The position numbers and the translations under genes are program-made. A DNA stretch of 64,000 nucleotides from assembly GCF_023091745.1 (NCBI RefSeq), contig NW_026292684.1:1-64000 (forward strand), written 5' to 3'. Under the pieces are notes generated by a model. The model saw only the letters and a list, made by a program, of their open reading frames with translations, did no database searches and had not been told where the DNA came from. The DNA is from Budorcas taxicolor (Eukaryota; Chordata; Mammalia; Artiodactyla; Bovidae). Position 1 is the stretch's first letter, and every line of letters begins with the position of its first letter. Below, in pieces: positions 10,801-24,285 of the stretch.

Positions 10801-13099
10801 TCAGGATCCATGGCAACACTGGAGAGGTATCCTCAGGTTCCGGCCCCGACTCCACACAAGGTCTTAGGCCCCGGCATGGACGGCAGAGGAATCCCGAGAT
10901 GGCCCCTAGCAACTCGCACGGGGACTGGCTTTTCCTGAGGCCACCAGAGCGGGTCCCTGAGGTCCCCGTCGTAACTCGAGAAGACCTGCCGCAACTCGAG
11001 AAAATCCAGGAGGTTCTCCCCTCCAGGCGAGATGAGGCCCATTTCCGCTGAGGCGTCTCGAGGCGGATCACACCTCACCTCTGGAACTTCGAAAGTGTCC
11101 TTCACACCCTTGGTGCAAATCAAGAAGTTCCCCGCCATACCCGTCTCCACTCGAGAGGAAACACGAGGGTCCCGCCCACATCCAGAGGAGCCCCGTTTCC
11201 GCCTGGTAGCTCGAGATGAGGGATCCTTTCCCTGTTTCTTCGGGAAAGAGTTCCCGGTGTTCCCGTCGCATCTCAAGAGGAGGCCCTCTCAACAGGAACG
11301 GCGAGAGGAACTCCAGGGTCGTGCCACCATTCCAAGAGACCCCCAGATGTCTCAGTCCATTCCAGAGGAACCTCTTTTCCCTTCACCGGCTCGTCTTTCA
11401 CGCCGAGGATCGACTCACACCAAGGTGGCAGGTGGCACAGCCCTGTGGGAAAGCCTCGTGGGAAAGCCTCGAGGGACAGCCTCGAGGGAAAGCCACAGAT
11501 CCTTGATCCACGTGACAGGAAGCGTGACACTACTGCTGCAGCTCGGGAGGTAAGCACACGGGCATGCCCACACTCGAGACGAGTCCTGACTCCCCTGGGG
11601 AGACTCAGAAGAACCTCAAGATCCATGGCAACACTGGAGAGGAATCCTCAGATTCCGGCCCGGACTCCACACAAGGTCTTAGGCCCCGGCATCGACGGGA
11701 GAGAAATCCCGAGATCGCCCCTAGCAACTCGCACGGGGACTGGCCTTTCCTGAGGCGACCAGAGCGGGTCCCTGAGGTCCCCGTCGTAACTCGAGAAGAC
11801 CTGCCGCAACTCGAGAAAATCCAGGAGGTTCTCCCCTCCAGGGAGATGAGGCCCATTTCCGCTGAGGCATCTCGAGGTGGATCACACCTCAACTCTGGAA
11901 GTTCGAAAGGGTCCTTCACACCCTTGCTGCAAATCAAGAAGTTCCCCGACATACCCGTCTGCACTCGAGAGGAAACACGAGGGTCCCGCCCACATCCAGA
12001 GGAGCCCCGTTTCCGCCTGGTAGCTCGAGATGAGGGATCCTTTCCCTGTTTCTTCGGGAAAGAGTTCCCGGTGTTCCCGTCGCATCTCAAGAGGAGGCCC
12101 TCTCAACAGGAACGGCGAGAGGAACTCCAGGGTCGTGCCACCATTCCAAGAGTCTCCGAGATGTCTCAGTCCATTCCAGAGGAACCTCTTTTCCCATCAC
12201 CGGTTCGTCTTTCACGCCGAGGATCGACTCACACCAAGGTGGCAGGTGGCACAGCCCTGTGGGAAAGCCTCGTGGGAAAGCCTCGAGGGACAGCCTCGAG
12301 GGAAAGCCACAGATCCTTGATCCACGTGACAGGAAGCGTGACACCACTGCTGCAGCTCGGGAGGTAAGCACACGTGCATGCCCCCACTCGGGACGAGGCC
12401 TGACTCCCCTGGGGAGACTCAGAAGAACCTCAAGATCCATGGCAACACTGGAGAGGAATCCTCAGATTCCGGCCCCGACTCCACACAAGGTCTTAGGCCC
12501 CGGCATCGACGGGAGAGAAATCCCGAGATCGCCCCTAGCAACTCGCACGGGGACTGGCCTTTCCTGAGGCGACCAGAGCGGGTCCCTGAGGTCCCCGTCG
12601 TAACTCGAGAAGACCTGTCGCAACTCGAGAAAATCCAGGAGGTTCTCCCCTCCAGGCGAGATGAGGCCCATTTCCGCTGAGGCGTCTCGAGGCAGATCAC
12701 ACCTCACCTCTGGAACTTCGAAAGGGTCCTTCACACCCTTGGTGCAAATCAAGAAGTTCCCCGACCTAGCCGTCTCCACTCGAGAGGAAAAACGAGGGTC
12801 CCCCCCACATCAGAGGAGCCCCGTTTCCGCCTGGTAGCTCGAGATGAGGGATCCTTTCTCTGCTTCATCGGGAAAGAGTTCCCGGCGTTCCCGTCGCATC
12901 TCAAGAGGAGGCCCTCTCAACAGGAACGGCGAGAGGAACTCCAGGGTCGTGCCACCATTCCAAGAGTCCCCCAGATGTCTCAGTCCATTCCAGAGGAACC
13001 TCTTTTCCCTTCACCGGCTCGTCTTTCACGCCGAGGATCGACTCACACCAAGGTGGCACGTGGCACAGCCCTGTGGGAAAGCCTCGTGGGAAAGCCTCG

Positions 13100-16000
13100 A
13101 GGGACAGCCTCGAGGGAAAGCCACAGATCCCTTGATCCACGTGACAGGAAGCGTGACACTACTGCTGCAGCTCGGGATGAAAGAGTACGTGCATGCCCCC
13201 ACTCGAGACGAGGCCTGACTCCCCTGGGGAGACTGAGAAGCACCCCAAGATCCATGGCAACACTGGAGAGGAATCCTCAGGTTCCGGCCCCGACTCCACA
13301 CAAGGACTGAGGCCGTGGCATGGACGGGAGAGGAATCCCGAGAGGTCCCCTAGCAGCTCGCAAGGGTACTGGCCTTTCCTGAGGCCACCAGAGCGGGTGC
13401 CTGAGGTCCCCGTCGTAACTCGAGAAGACCTGCCGCAACTCGAGAAAATCCTGGAGGTTCTCCCCTCCAGGCGAGATGAGGCCCATTTCCGCTGAGGCGT
13501 CTCGAGGCTGATCACACCTCACCTCTGGAACTTCGAAAGGGTCCTTCACACCCTAGGTGCAAATCAAAAAGTTCCCCGACATACCCGTCTCCACTCAAGA
13601 GGAAACACGAGGGTCCCGCCCACATCCAGAGGAGCCCCGTTTGCGCCTCGTAGCTCGACATGAGGGATCCTTTCCCTGCTTCGCCGGAAAGAGTTCCCGG
13701 CGTTCCCGTCGCATCTCAAGAGGAGGCCCTCTGAACAGGAACGGTGAGATGAACTCGAGGGTCGTGCCACCATTCCAAGAGTCCCCCAGATGTCTCAGTC
13801 CATTCCAGTGGAACCTCTTTTCAATTCACCGGTCGTCTTTCACGCCGAGGATCGACTCACACCAAGGTGGCACGTGGCACAGCCCTGTGGGAAAGCCTCG
13901 TGGCAAAGCCTCAAGGGACAGCCTCGAGGGAAAGCCACAGATCCCTTGATCCACGTGACAGGAAGCGTGACACTACTGCTGCAACTAGGGAGGAAAGCGC
14001 ACGTGCATGCCCCCACACGAGACGAGGCCTGACTCCCCTGGGGAGACGTAGAAGCACCCCAAGATCCATGGCAACACTGGAGAGGAATCCTCAGGTTCCG
14101 GCCCTGACTCCACACAAGGACTGAGGCCGCGGCATGGACCGGAGTGGAATCCCTAGAGGTCCCCTAGCAGCTCGCATGGGCACTGGCCTTTCCTGAGGCC
14201 GCCAGAGCGGGTCCCTGAGGTCCCCGTTGTAAGTCGAGAAGACCTGCCGCAACTCGAGAAAATCCAGGAGGTTCTTCCCTCCAGGCGAGATGAGGCCCAT
14301 TTCCGCTGAGGCGTCTCGAGGCTGATCACACCTCACCTCTGGAACTTCGAAAGGGTCCTTCACACCCTTGGTGCAAATCAAGAAGTTCCCCGACATACCC
14401 GTCTCCACTCGAGAGGAAACACGAGGGTCCCGCCCACATCCAGAGGAGCCCCGTTTCCGCCTCGGAGCTCGAGATGAGGGATTCTTTCCCTGCTTCGTCG
14501 GGAAAGAGTTCCCGGTGTTCCCGTCGCATCTCAAGAGGAGGCCCTCTCAACAGGAACGGCGAGAGGAACTCCAGGGTCGTGCCACCATTCCAAGAGTCCC
14601 CCAGATGTCTCAGTCCATTCCAGAGGAACCTCTTTTCCCGTCACCGGCTCGTCTTTCACGCCGAGGATCGACTCACACCAATGTGGCACGTGGCACAACC
14701 CTGTGGGAAAGCCTCGTGGGAAAGCCCCGAGGGACAGCCTCGAGGGACAGCTTCGAGGGAAAGCCACAGATCCCTTGATCCACGTGACAGGAAGCGTGAC
14801 ACTACTGGTGCAGCTGGGGAGGTAAGCACACGGGCATGCCCCCACTCGAGACGAGGCCTGACTCCCCTGGGGAGACTCAGAAGCACCTCAAGATCCATGG
14901 CAACACTGGACAGGAATCCTCAGATTTCGGACCCGAGTCCACACAAGTTCTTAGGCCTGGGCATGGACGGGAGAGGAATCCCGAGATGGCCCCTAGAAAC
15001 TCGCACGGGGACTGGCCTTTCCTGAGGCCACCAGAGCGGGTCCCTGAGGTCCCCGTCGTAACTCGAGAAGACCTGCCGCAACTCGAGAAAATCCAGGAGG
15101 TTCTCCCCGCCAGGCGAGATGAGGCCGTTTTCCGCTGAGGCGTCTCGAGGCTGATCACACCTCACCTCTGGAACTTCGAAAGGGTCCTTCACACCCTTGG
15201 TGCAAATCAAGAAGTTCCCCGACATACCCGTCTCCACTTGAGAGGAAACACGACGGTCCCACCCACATCCAGAGGAGCCCCTTTTCCGCCTGGTAGCTCG
15301 AGATGTGGGATCCTTTTCCTGCTTCATCTCGAAAGAGTTCCCGGCGTTCCCGTCGCATCTCAAGAGGAGGCCCTCTGAACAGGAACGGCGAGAGCAACTC
15401 CAGGGTCGTGCCACCATTCCAAGAGTCCCCCAGATGTCTCAGTCCATTCCAGAGGAACCTCTTTTCCCTTCACCGGCTCGTCTTTCACGCCGAGGATCGA
15501 CTCACACCAATGTGACACGTGGCAGAGCCCTGTGGGAAAGCCTCGTGGGAAAGCCTCGAGGGACAGCCTCGAGGGAAAGCCACAGATCCCTTGATCCACG
15601 TGACAGGAAGCGTGACACCACTGCTGCAGCTCGGGAGTTAAGCGCACGTGCATGCCCCCACTCGAGACGAGGCCTAACTCCCCTGGGGAAACTCAGAAGC
15701 ACCCCAAGATCCATGGCAACACTGGAGAGGAATCCTCAGGTTCCGGCCCCGACTCCACACAAGGTCTTAGGCCCCGGCATGGACGGGAGAGAAATCCCGA
15801 GATGGCCACTAGCAACTCGCACGGGGACTGGCCTTTCCTGAGGCCACCAGAGCAGGTGCCTGAGGTCCCCGTCGTAACTCGAGAAGACCTGCCGCAACTC
15901 GAGAAAATCCAGGAGGTTCTCCCCTCCAGGCGAGATGAGGCCCATTTCCGCTGAGGCGTCTCGAGGCTGATCACACCTCACCTCTGGAACTTCGACAGGG

Positions 16001-16735
16001 TCCTTCACACCCTTGGTGCAAATCAAGAAGTTCCCCGACATACCCGTCTCCACTCGAGAGGAAACACCAGGGTCCCGCCCACATCCAGAGGAGCCCCGTT
16101 TGCACCTCGTAGCTCGAGATGAGGGATCCTTTCCCTGCTTCGTCGGGAAAGAGTTCCCGGTGTTCCCGTCGCATCTCAAGAGGAGGCCCTCTGAACAGGA
16201 ACGGCGAGAGGAACTCCAGGGTCGTGCCACCATTCCAAGAGTCCCCCAGATGTCTCAGTCCATTCCAGAGGAACCTCTTTTCAATTCACCGGCTCGTCTT
16301 TCACGCCGAGGATGGACTCCCACCAAGGTGGCACGTGGCACAGCCCTGTGGGAAAGCCTCGTGGGAAAGCCTCGAGGGACAGCCTCGAGGGAAAGCCACA
16401 GATCCCTTGATCCACGTGACAGGAAGCGTGACACTACTGCTGCAAATCGGGAGGAAAGCGCACGTGCATGCCCCCACACGAGACGAGGCCTGACTCCCCT
16501 GGGGAGACTTAGAAGCACCCCAAGATCCATGGCAACACTGGAGAGGAACCCTCAGGTTCCGGCCCCGATTCCACACAAGGACTGAGGCCGCGGCATGGAC
16601 GGGAGAGGAATCCCGAGAGGTCCCCTAGCAGCTCGCATGGGCACTGGCCTTTCCTGAGGCTACAAGAGCGGGTCCCTGAGGTCCCCGTTGTAAGTCGAGA
16701 AGACCTGCCGCAACTCGAGAAAATCCAGGAGGTTC
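13100..16735 (+). repeat. Seven-monomer duplication, upstream copy (offset 5722 bp)
   Basis: Shared rare variants with 18822-22457 include GGGATGAAAGAGTACG (13175), CACCCTAGGTGCAAATCAAAAAG cut short (13549-13571), CTTCGCCGGAAAGAG with a missing G (13680), CACCGGTCG with a missing GCT (13828), the four-copy minisatellite (14712) and GAAACACCAGGG (16061). Patches such as 13345-13375 (GGTCCCC... against ATGGCCCC...) differ as blocks, suggesting conversion after duplication. The right end lies near 16735, where this copy keeps GGCGAGATGAG and the other reads GGGAGATGAG. Confidence 0.75.
14712..14763 (+). repeat. Expanded 13-bp minisatellite (4 copies)
   Basis: Four 13-mers (14712-14724, 14725-14737, 14738-14750, 14751-14763) with single-base differences follow one another before CCACAG. 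The extra copy explains the 829-bp spacing between landmarks 14474 and 15303. The same four-copy state sits exactly 5722 bp downstream at 20434-20485, so the expansion predates that duplication. Confidence 0.85.
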
Positions 16736-18821
16736 TCCCCTCCAGGCGAGATGAGTCCCATTTCCGCTGAGGCGTCTCGAGGCTGATCACACCTCACCTC
16801 TGGAACTTCGAAAGGGTCCTTCACACCCTTGGGGCAAATCAAGAAGTTACCCGACATACCCGTCTCCACTCGAGAGGAAACACGAGGGTCCCGCCCACAT
16901 CCAGAGGAACCCCGTTTCCGCCTCGTAGCTCGAGATGAGGGATCCTTTCCCTGTTTCTTCGGGAAAGAGTTCCCGGTGTTCCCGTCGCATCTCAAGAGGA
17001 GGCCCTCTCAACAGGAACGGCGAGAGGAACTCCAGGGTCGTGCCACCATTCCAAGAGTCCCCCAGATGTCTCAGTCCATTCCAGAGGAACCTCTTTTCCC
17101 GTCACCGGCTCGTCTTTCACGCCGAGGATCGACTCACACCAAGGTGGCAGGTGGCACAGCTCTGTGGGAAAGCCTCGAGTGACAGCCTCGAGGGACAGCT
17201 TCGAGGGAAAGCCACAGATCCCTTGATCCACGTGACAGGAAGCGTGACACTACTGCTGCAGCTGGGGAGGTAAGCACACGGGCATGCCCCCACTCGAGAT
17301 GAGGCCTGACTCCCCTGGGGAGACTGAGAATCACCTCAAGATCCATGGCAACACTGGAGAGGAATCCTCAGATTTCGGCCCCGTCTCCACACAAGGTCTT
17401 AGGCCTGGGCATGGACGGGAGAGGAATCCAGCGATGGCCCCTAGCAACTCGCACGCGGACTGGCCTTTCCTGAGGCCACCAGAGCGGGTCCCTGAGGTCC
17501 CCATCGTAACTCGAGAAGACCTGCCGCAACCCGAGAAAATCCAGGAGGTTCTCCCCTCCAGGCGAGATGAGGCCCATTTCCGCTGAGGCGTCTCGAGGCG
17601 GATCACACCTCACCTCTGGAACTTCGAAAGGGTCCTTCACACCCTTGGTGCAAAGCAAGATGTTCCCCGACATACCCGTCTCCACTCGAGAGGAAACACG
17701 ACGGTCCCACCCACATCCAGAGGAGCCCCGTTTCCGACTGGTAGCTCGAGATGAGGGATCCTTTTCCTGCTTCATCGCAAAAGAGTTCCCGGCGTTCCCG
17801 TCGCATCTCAAGAGGAGGCCCTCTCAACAGGAACGGCGAGAGCAACTCCAGGGTCGTGCCAGCATTCCAAGAGTCCCCCAGATGTCTCAGTCCATTCCAG
17901 AGGAACCTCTTTTCCCTTCACCGGCTCGTCTTTCACGCCGAGGATCGACTCCCACCAAGGTGGCACGTGGCACAGCCCTGTGGGAAAGCCTCGTGGGAAA
18001 GCCTCGAGGGAAAGCCTCGAGGGAAACCACAGATCCCCTGATCCACGTGACAGGAAGCGTGACACTACTGCTGCAGCTGGGGAGGAAAGCGCACGTGCAT
18101 GCCCCCACTCGAGACGAGGCCTGACTCCCCTGAGGAGACTCAGAAGCACCCCAGGTTCCATGGCAACACTGTAGAGGTATGCTCAGGTACCGGCCCCGAC
18201 TCCACACAAGGTCTTAGGCCCCGGCATGGACGGGAGAGGAATCCCGAGATGGCCCCCAGCAACTCGCACGGGGACTGGCCTTTCCTGAGGCCACCAGAGC
18301 GGGTCCCTGAGGTCCCCGTCGTAACTCGAGAAGACCTGCCGCAACTCGAGAAAATCCAGGAGTTTCTCCCCTCCAGGCGAGATGAGGCCCATTTCCGCTG
18401 AGGCTTCTCGAGGCGGATCACACCTCACCTCTGGAACTTCGAAAGGGTCCTTCACACCCTTGGTGCAAATCAAGAAGTTCCCCGCCATACCCGTCTCCAC
18501 TCGAGAGGAAACACGAGGGTCCCGCCCACATCCAGAGGAGCCCCGTTTCCGCCTGGTAGCTCGAGATGAGGGATCCTTTCCCTGCTTGCTCGGGAAAGAG
18601 TTCCCGGAGTTCCCGTCGCAACTCAAGAGGAGGCCCTCTCAACAGGAACGGCGAGAGGAACTCCAGGGTCGTGCCACCATTCCAAGAGACCCCCAGATGT
18701 CTCAGTCCATTCCAGAGGAACCTCTTTTCCCTTCACCGGCTCGTCTTTCACGCCGAGGATCGACTCACGCCAAGGTGGCACATGGCACAGCCCTGTGGGA
18801 AAGCCTCGTGGCAAAGCCTCG

Positions 18822-21800
18822 AGGGACAGCCTCGAGGGAAAGCCACAGATCCCTTGATCCACGTGACAGGAAGCGTGACACTACTGCTGCAGCACGGGAT
18901 GAAAGAGTACGTGCATGCCCCCACTCGAGACGAGGCCTGACTCCCCTGGGGAGACTGAGAAGCACCCCAAGATCCATGGCAACACTGGAGAGGAATCCTC
19001 AGGTTCCGGCCCCGACTCCACACAAGGACTGAGGCCGTTGCATGGACGGGAGAGGAATCCCGAGATGGCCCCTAGCAACTCGCACGGGTACTGGCCTTTC
19101 CTGAGGCCACCAGAGCGGGTGCCTGAGGTCCCCGTCGTAACTCGAGAAGACCTGCCACAACTCGAGAAAATCCAGGAGGTTCTCCCCTCCAGGCGAGATG
19201 AGGCCCATTTCCGCTGAGGCGTCTCGAGGCTGATCACACCTCACCTCTGGAACTTCGAAAGGGTCCTTCACACCCTAGGTGCAAATCAAAAAGTTCCCTG
19301 ACATACCCGTCTCCACTCAAGAGGAAACACGAGGGTCCCGCCCACATCCAGAGGAGCCCCGTTTGCGCCTCGTAGCTCGACATGAGGGATCCTTTCCCTG
19401 CTTCGCCGGAAAGAGTTCCCGGCGTTCCCGTCGCATCTCAAGAGGAGGCCCTCTGAACAGGAACGGTGAGATGAACTCGAGGGTCGTGCCACCATTCCAA
19501 GAGTCCCCCAGATGTCTCAGTCCATTCCAGTGGAACCTCTTTTCAATTCACCGGTCGTCTTTCAAGCCGAGGATCGACTCACACCAAGGTGGCACGTGGC
19601 ACAGCCCTGTGGGAAAGCCTCGTGGCAAAGCCTCAAGGGACAGCCTCGAGGGAAAGCCACAGATCCCTTGATCCACGTGACAGGAAGCGTGACACTACTG
19701 CTGCAACTCGGGAGGAAAGCGCACGTGCATGCCCCCACACGAGACGAGGCCTGACTCCCCTGGGGAGACTTAGAAGCACCCCAAGATCCATGGCAACACT
19801 GGAGAGGAATCCTCAGGTTCCGGCCCTGACTCCACACAAGGACTGAGGCCACGGCACGGACGGGAGAGGAATCCCTAGAGGTCCCCTAGCAGCTCGCATG
19901 GGCACTGGCCTTTCCTGAGGCCGCCAGAGCGGGTCTCTGAGGTCCCCGTTGTAAGTCGAGAAGACCTGCAGCAACTGGAGAAAATCCAGGAGGTTCTTCC
20001 CTCCAGGAGAGATGAGGCCCATTTCCGCTGAGGCGTCTCCAGGCTAATCACACCTCACCTCTGGAACTTCGAAAGGGTCCTTCACACCCTTGGTGCAAAT
20101 CAAGAGGTTCCCCGACATACCGGTCTCCACTCGAGAGGAAACACGAGGGTCCCGCCCACATCCAGAGGAGCCCCGTTTCCGCCTCGGAGCTCGAGATGAG
20201 GGATTCTTTCCCTGCTTCGTCGGGAAAGAGTTCCCGGTGTTCCCGTCGCATCTCAAGAGGAGGCCCTCTCAACAGGAACGGCGAGAGGAACTCCAGGGTC
20301 GTGCCACCATTCCAAGAGTCCCCCAGATGTCTCAGTCCATTCCAGAGGAACCTCTTTTCCCGTCACCGGCTCGTCTTTCACGCCGAGGATCGACTCACAC
20401 CAATGTGGCACGTGGCAGAGCCCTGTGGGAAAGCCTCGTGGGAAAGCCCCGAGGGACAGCCTCGAGGGACAGCTTCGAGGGAAAGCCACAGATCCCTTGA
20501 TCCACGTGATAGGAAGCGTGACACTACTGGTGCAGCTGGGGAGGTAAGCACACGGGCATGCCCCCACTCGAGACGAGCCCTGACTCCCCTGGGGAGACTC
20601 AGAAGCACCTCAAGATCCATGGCAACACTGGACAGGAATCCTCAGATTTCGGCCCCGAGTCCACACAAGTTCTTAGGCCTGGGCATGGACGGGAGAGGAA
20701 TCCCGAGATGGCCCCTAGCAACTCGCACGGGGACTGGCCTTTCCTGAGGCCACCAGAGCGGGTCCCTGAGGTCCCCGTCGTAACTCGAGAAGACCTGCCG
20801 CAACTCGAGAAAATCCAGGAGGTTCTCCCCTCCAGGCGAGATGAGGCCCATTTCCGCTGAGGCGTCTCGAGGCTGATCACACCTCACCTCTGGAACTTCG
20901 AAAGGGTCCTTCACACCCTTGGTGCAAATCAAGAAGTTCCCCGAAATACCCGTCTCCACTTGAGAGGAAACACGACGGTCCCACCCACATCCAGAGGAGC
21001 CCCGTTTCCGCCTGGTAGCTCGAGATGAGGGATCCTTTTCCTGCTTCATCTCGAAAGAGTTCCCGGCGTTCCCGTCGCATCTCAAGAGGAGGCCCTCTCA
21101 ACAGGAACGGCGAGAGCAACTCCAGGGTCGTGCCACCATTCCAAGAGTCCCCCAGATGTCTCAGTCCATTCCAGAGGAACCTCTTTTCCCTTCACCGGCT
21201 CGTCTTTCACGCCGAGGATCGACTCACACCAATGTGGCACGTGGCAGAGCCCTGTGGGAAAGCCTCGTGGGAAAGCCTCGAGGGACAGCCTAGAGGGAAA
21301 GCCACAGATCCCTTGATCCACGTGACAGGAAGCGTGACACCACTGCTGCAGCTCGGGAGTTAAGCGCACGTGCATGCCCCCACTCGAGACGAGGCCTGAC
21401 TCCCCTGGGGAGACTCAGAAGCACCCCAAGATCCATGGCAACACTGGAGAGGAATCCTCAGGTTCCGGCCCCGACCCCACACAAGGTCTTAGGCCCCGGC
21501 ATGGACGGGAGAGAAATCCCGAGTTGGCCGCTAGCAACTTGCACGGGGACTGGCCTTTCCTGAGGCCACCAGAGCGGGTGCCTGAGGTCCCCGTCGTAAC
21601 TCGAGAAGACCTGCCGCAACTCGAGAAAATCCAGGAGGTTCTCCCTTCCAGGCGAGATGAGGCCCATTTCCGCTGAGGCGTCTCGAGGCTGATCACACCT
21701 CACCTCTGGAACTTCGACAGGGTCCTTCACACCCTTGGTGCAAATCAAGAAGTTCCCCGACATAACCGTCTCCACTCGAGAGGAAACACCAGGGTCCCGC

Positions 21801-22457
21801 CCACATCCAGAGGAGCCCCGTTTGCACCTCGTAGCTCGAGATGAGGGATCCTTTCCCTGCTTCGTCGGGAAAGAGTTCCCGGCGTTTCCGTCGCATCTCA
21901 AGAGGAGGCCCTCTGAACAGGAACGGCGAGAGGAACTCCAGGGTCGTGCCACCATTCCAAGAGTCCCCCAGATGTCTCAGTCCATTCCAGAGGAACCTCT
22001 TTTCAATTCACGGGCTCGTCTTTCACGCCGAGGATGGACTCCCACCAAGGTGGCACGTGGCACAGCCCTGTGGGAAAGCCTCGTGGGAAAGCCTCGAGGG
22101 ACAGCCTCGAGGGAAAGCCACAGATCCCTTGATCCACGTGACAGGAAGCGTGACACTACTGCTGCAGCTAGGGAGGAAAGTGCACGTGCATGCCCCCACA
22201 CGAGACGAGGCCTGACTCCCCTGGGGAGACTTAGAAGCACCCCAAGATCCATGGCAACACTGGAGAGGAACCCTCAGGTTCCGGCCCCGACTCCACACAA
22301 GGACTGAGGCCGCGGCATGGACGGGAGAGGAATCCCGAGAGGTCCCCTAGCAGCTCGCATGGGCACTGACCTTTCCTGAGGCCGCCAGAGCGGGTCCCTG
22401 AGGTCCCCGTTGTAAGTCGAGAAGACCTGCCGCAACTCGAGAAAATCCAGGAGGTTC
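18822..22457 (+). repeat. Seven-monomer duplication, downstream copy of 13100-16735
   Basis: This is the second copy, recognised by the same rare variants 5722 bp downstream. It has its own substitutions (for example TTCAAGCCGAGG at 19561, CACGGCACGG at 19851, GTCTCCAGGCTAATC at 20033). Divergence between the copies is clearly greater than in the 9779-bp pair of domain III, so this duplication is older or less homogenised. Confidence 0.75.
20434..20485 (+). repeat. Expanded 13-bp minisatellite (4 copies), sister of 14712-14763
   Basis: It has the same four 13-mers, including the CCCCGAGGG and CTTCGAGGG variants, and gives the second 829-bp landmark spacing (20196 to 21025). Its position, 5722 bp from the sister block, marks it as part of the seven-monomer duplication. 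Confidence 0.85.
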
Positions 22458-24285
22458 TCCCCTCCAGGGAGATGAGGCCCATTTCCGCTGAGGCATCTCG
22501 AAGTGGATCACACCTCACCTCTGGAACTTCGAAAGGGTCCTTCACACCCTTGCTGCAAATCAAGAAGTTCCCCGACATACCCGTCTCCACTCGAGAGGAA
22601 ACACGAGGGTCCCGCCCACATCCAGAGGAGCCCCGTTTCCGCCTGGTAGCTCGAGATGAGGGATCCTTTCCCTGCTTGCTCGGGAAAGAGTTCCCGGCGT
22701 TCCCTTCGCATCTCAAGAGGAGGCCCTCTCAACAGTACGGCGAGAGGAACTCCAGGGTCGTGCCACCATTCCAAGAGTCCCCCAGATGTCTCAGTCCATT
22801 CCAGAGGAACCTCTTTTCCCTTCACCGGCTCGTCTTTCACGCCGAGGATCGACTCACACCAAGGTGGAACGTGGCACAGCCCTGTGGGAAAGCCTCGTGG
22901 CAAAGCCTCAAGGGACAGCCTCGAGGGAAAGCCACAGATCCCTTGATCCACGTGACAGGAAACGTGACGCTACTGCTGCAACTCGGGAGGAAATCGCACG
23001 TGCATGCCCCCACACGAGACGAGGCCTGACTCCCCTGGGGAGACTTAGAAGCACCCCAAGATCCATGGCAACACTGGAGAGGAATCCTCAGGTTCCGGCC
23101 CTGACTCCACACAAGGACTGAGGCCGCGGCATGGACGGGAGAGGAATCCCTAGAGGTCCCCTAGCAGCTCGCATGGGCACTGGCCTTTCCTGAGGCCGCC
23201 AGAGCGGGTCCCTGAGGTCCCCGTTGTAAGTCGAGAAGACATGCCGCAACTCGAGAAAATCCAGGAGGTTCTTCCCTCCAGGCGAGATGAGGCCCATTTC
23301 CGCTGAGGCGTCTCGAGGCTGATCACACCTCACCTCTGGAACTTCGAAAGGGTCCTTCACACCCTTGGTGCAAATCAAGAAGTTCCCGACATACCCGTCT
23401 CCACTCGAGAGGAAACACGAGGGTCCCGCCCACATCCAGAGGAGCCCCGTTTCCGCCTGGTAGCTCGAGATGAGGGATCCCTTCCCTGCTTGCTCGGGAA
23501 AGAGTTCCCGGAGTTCCCGTCGCATCTCAAGAGGAGGCCCTCTCAACAGGAACGGCGAGAGGAACTCCAGGGTCGTGCCACCATCCCAAGAGAAACCCAG
23601 ATGTCTCAGTCCATTCCAGAGGAACCTCTTTTCCCTTCACCGGCTCGTCTTTCACGCCGAGGATCGACTCACACCAAGGTGGCACGTGGCACAGCCCTGT
23701 GGGAAAGCCTCGTGGCAAAGCCTCGAGGGACAGCCTCGAGGGAAAGCCACAGATCCCTTGATCCACGTGACAGGATGCGTGACACCACTGCTGCAGCTCG
23801 GGAGTTAAGCGCACGTGCATGCCCCCACACGAGACGAGGCCTGACTCCCCTGGGGAGACTCAGAAGCACCCCAAGATCCATGGCAACACTGGAGAGGAAT
23901 CCTCAGGTTCCGGCCCCGACTCCACACAAGGTCTTAGGCCCCGGCATGGACGGAAGAGAAATCCCGAGATGGCCACTAGCAACTCGCACGGGGACTGGCC
24001 TTTCCTGAGTCCACCAGAGCGGGTGCCTGAGGTGCCCGTCGTAACCCGAGAAGACCTGCCGCAACTCGAGAAAATCCAGGAGGTTCTCCCCTCCAGGCGA
24101 GATGAGGCCCATTTCCGCTGAGGCATCTCGAGGCTGATCACACCTCACCTCTGGAACTTCGACAGGGTCCTTCACACCCTTGGTGCAAATCAAGAAGTTC
24201 CCCGACATACCCGTCTCCACTCGAGAGGAAACACGAGGGTCCCGCCCACATCCAGAGGAGCCCCGTTTCCGCCTGGTAGCTCGAG

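Larger units (their letters stand above)
1..12900 (+). repeat. Domain I: diverged monomers with a chimeric duplication
   Basis: Landmarks lie at 630, 1445, 2258, 3072, 3885, 4700, 5516, 6327, 7143, 7957, 8771, 9586, 10401, 11216, 12030 and 12844. Neighbours differ by many substitutions. Subtypes can be followed by their markers. One carries CAGGATCCATGG, a second BamHI site (near 1846, 2660, 7546, 10804). One has CTGTTTCTTCGGG (11233, 12047). One has GACATGAGGG (3885). One has GTGACACAGCCC (3289, 5733, 8988). Similar subtypes recur three and seven monomers apart, so higher-order order existed but is partly erased. Confidence 0.7.
12900..24285 (+). repeat. Domain II: seven-monomer higher-order region
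   Basis: Landmarks lie at 13660, 14474, 15303, 16119, 16935, 17751, 18566, 19382, 20196, 21025, 21841, 22656 and 23470. Monomers at 13660, 14474, 15303 and 16119 have their best partners exactly 5722 bp downstream, at 19382, 20196, 21025 and 21841. The flanking monomers (16935-18566 and 22656-23470) do not pair this way. The copied core is therefore about 3.6 kb inside a larger, altered block. Confidence 0.7.
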
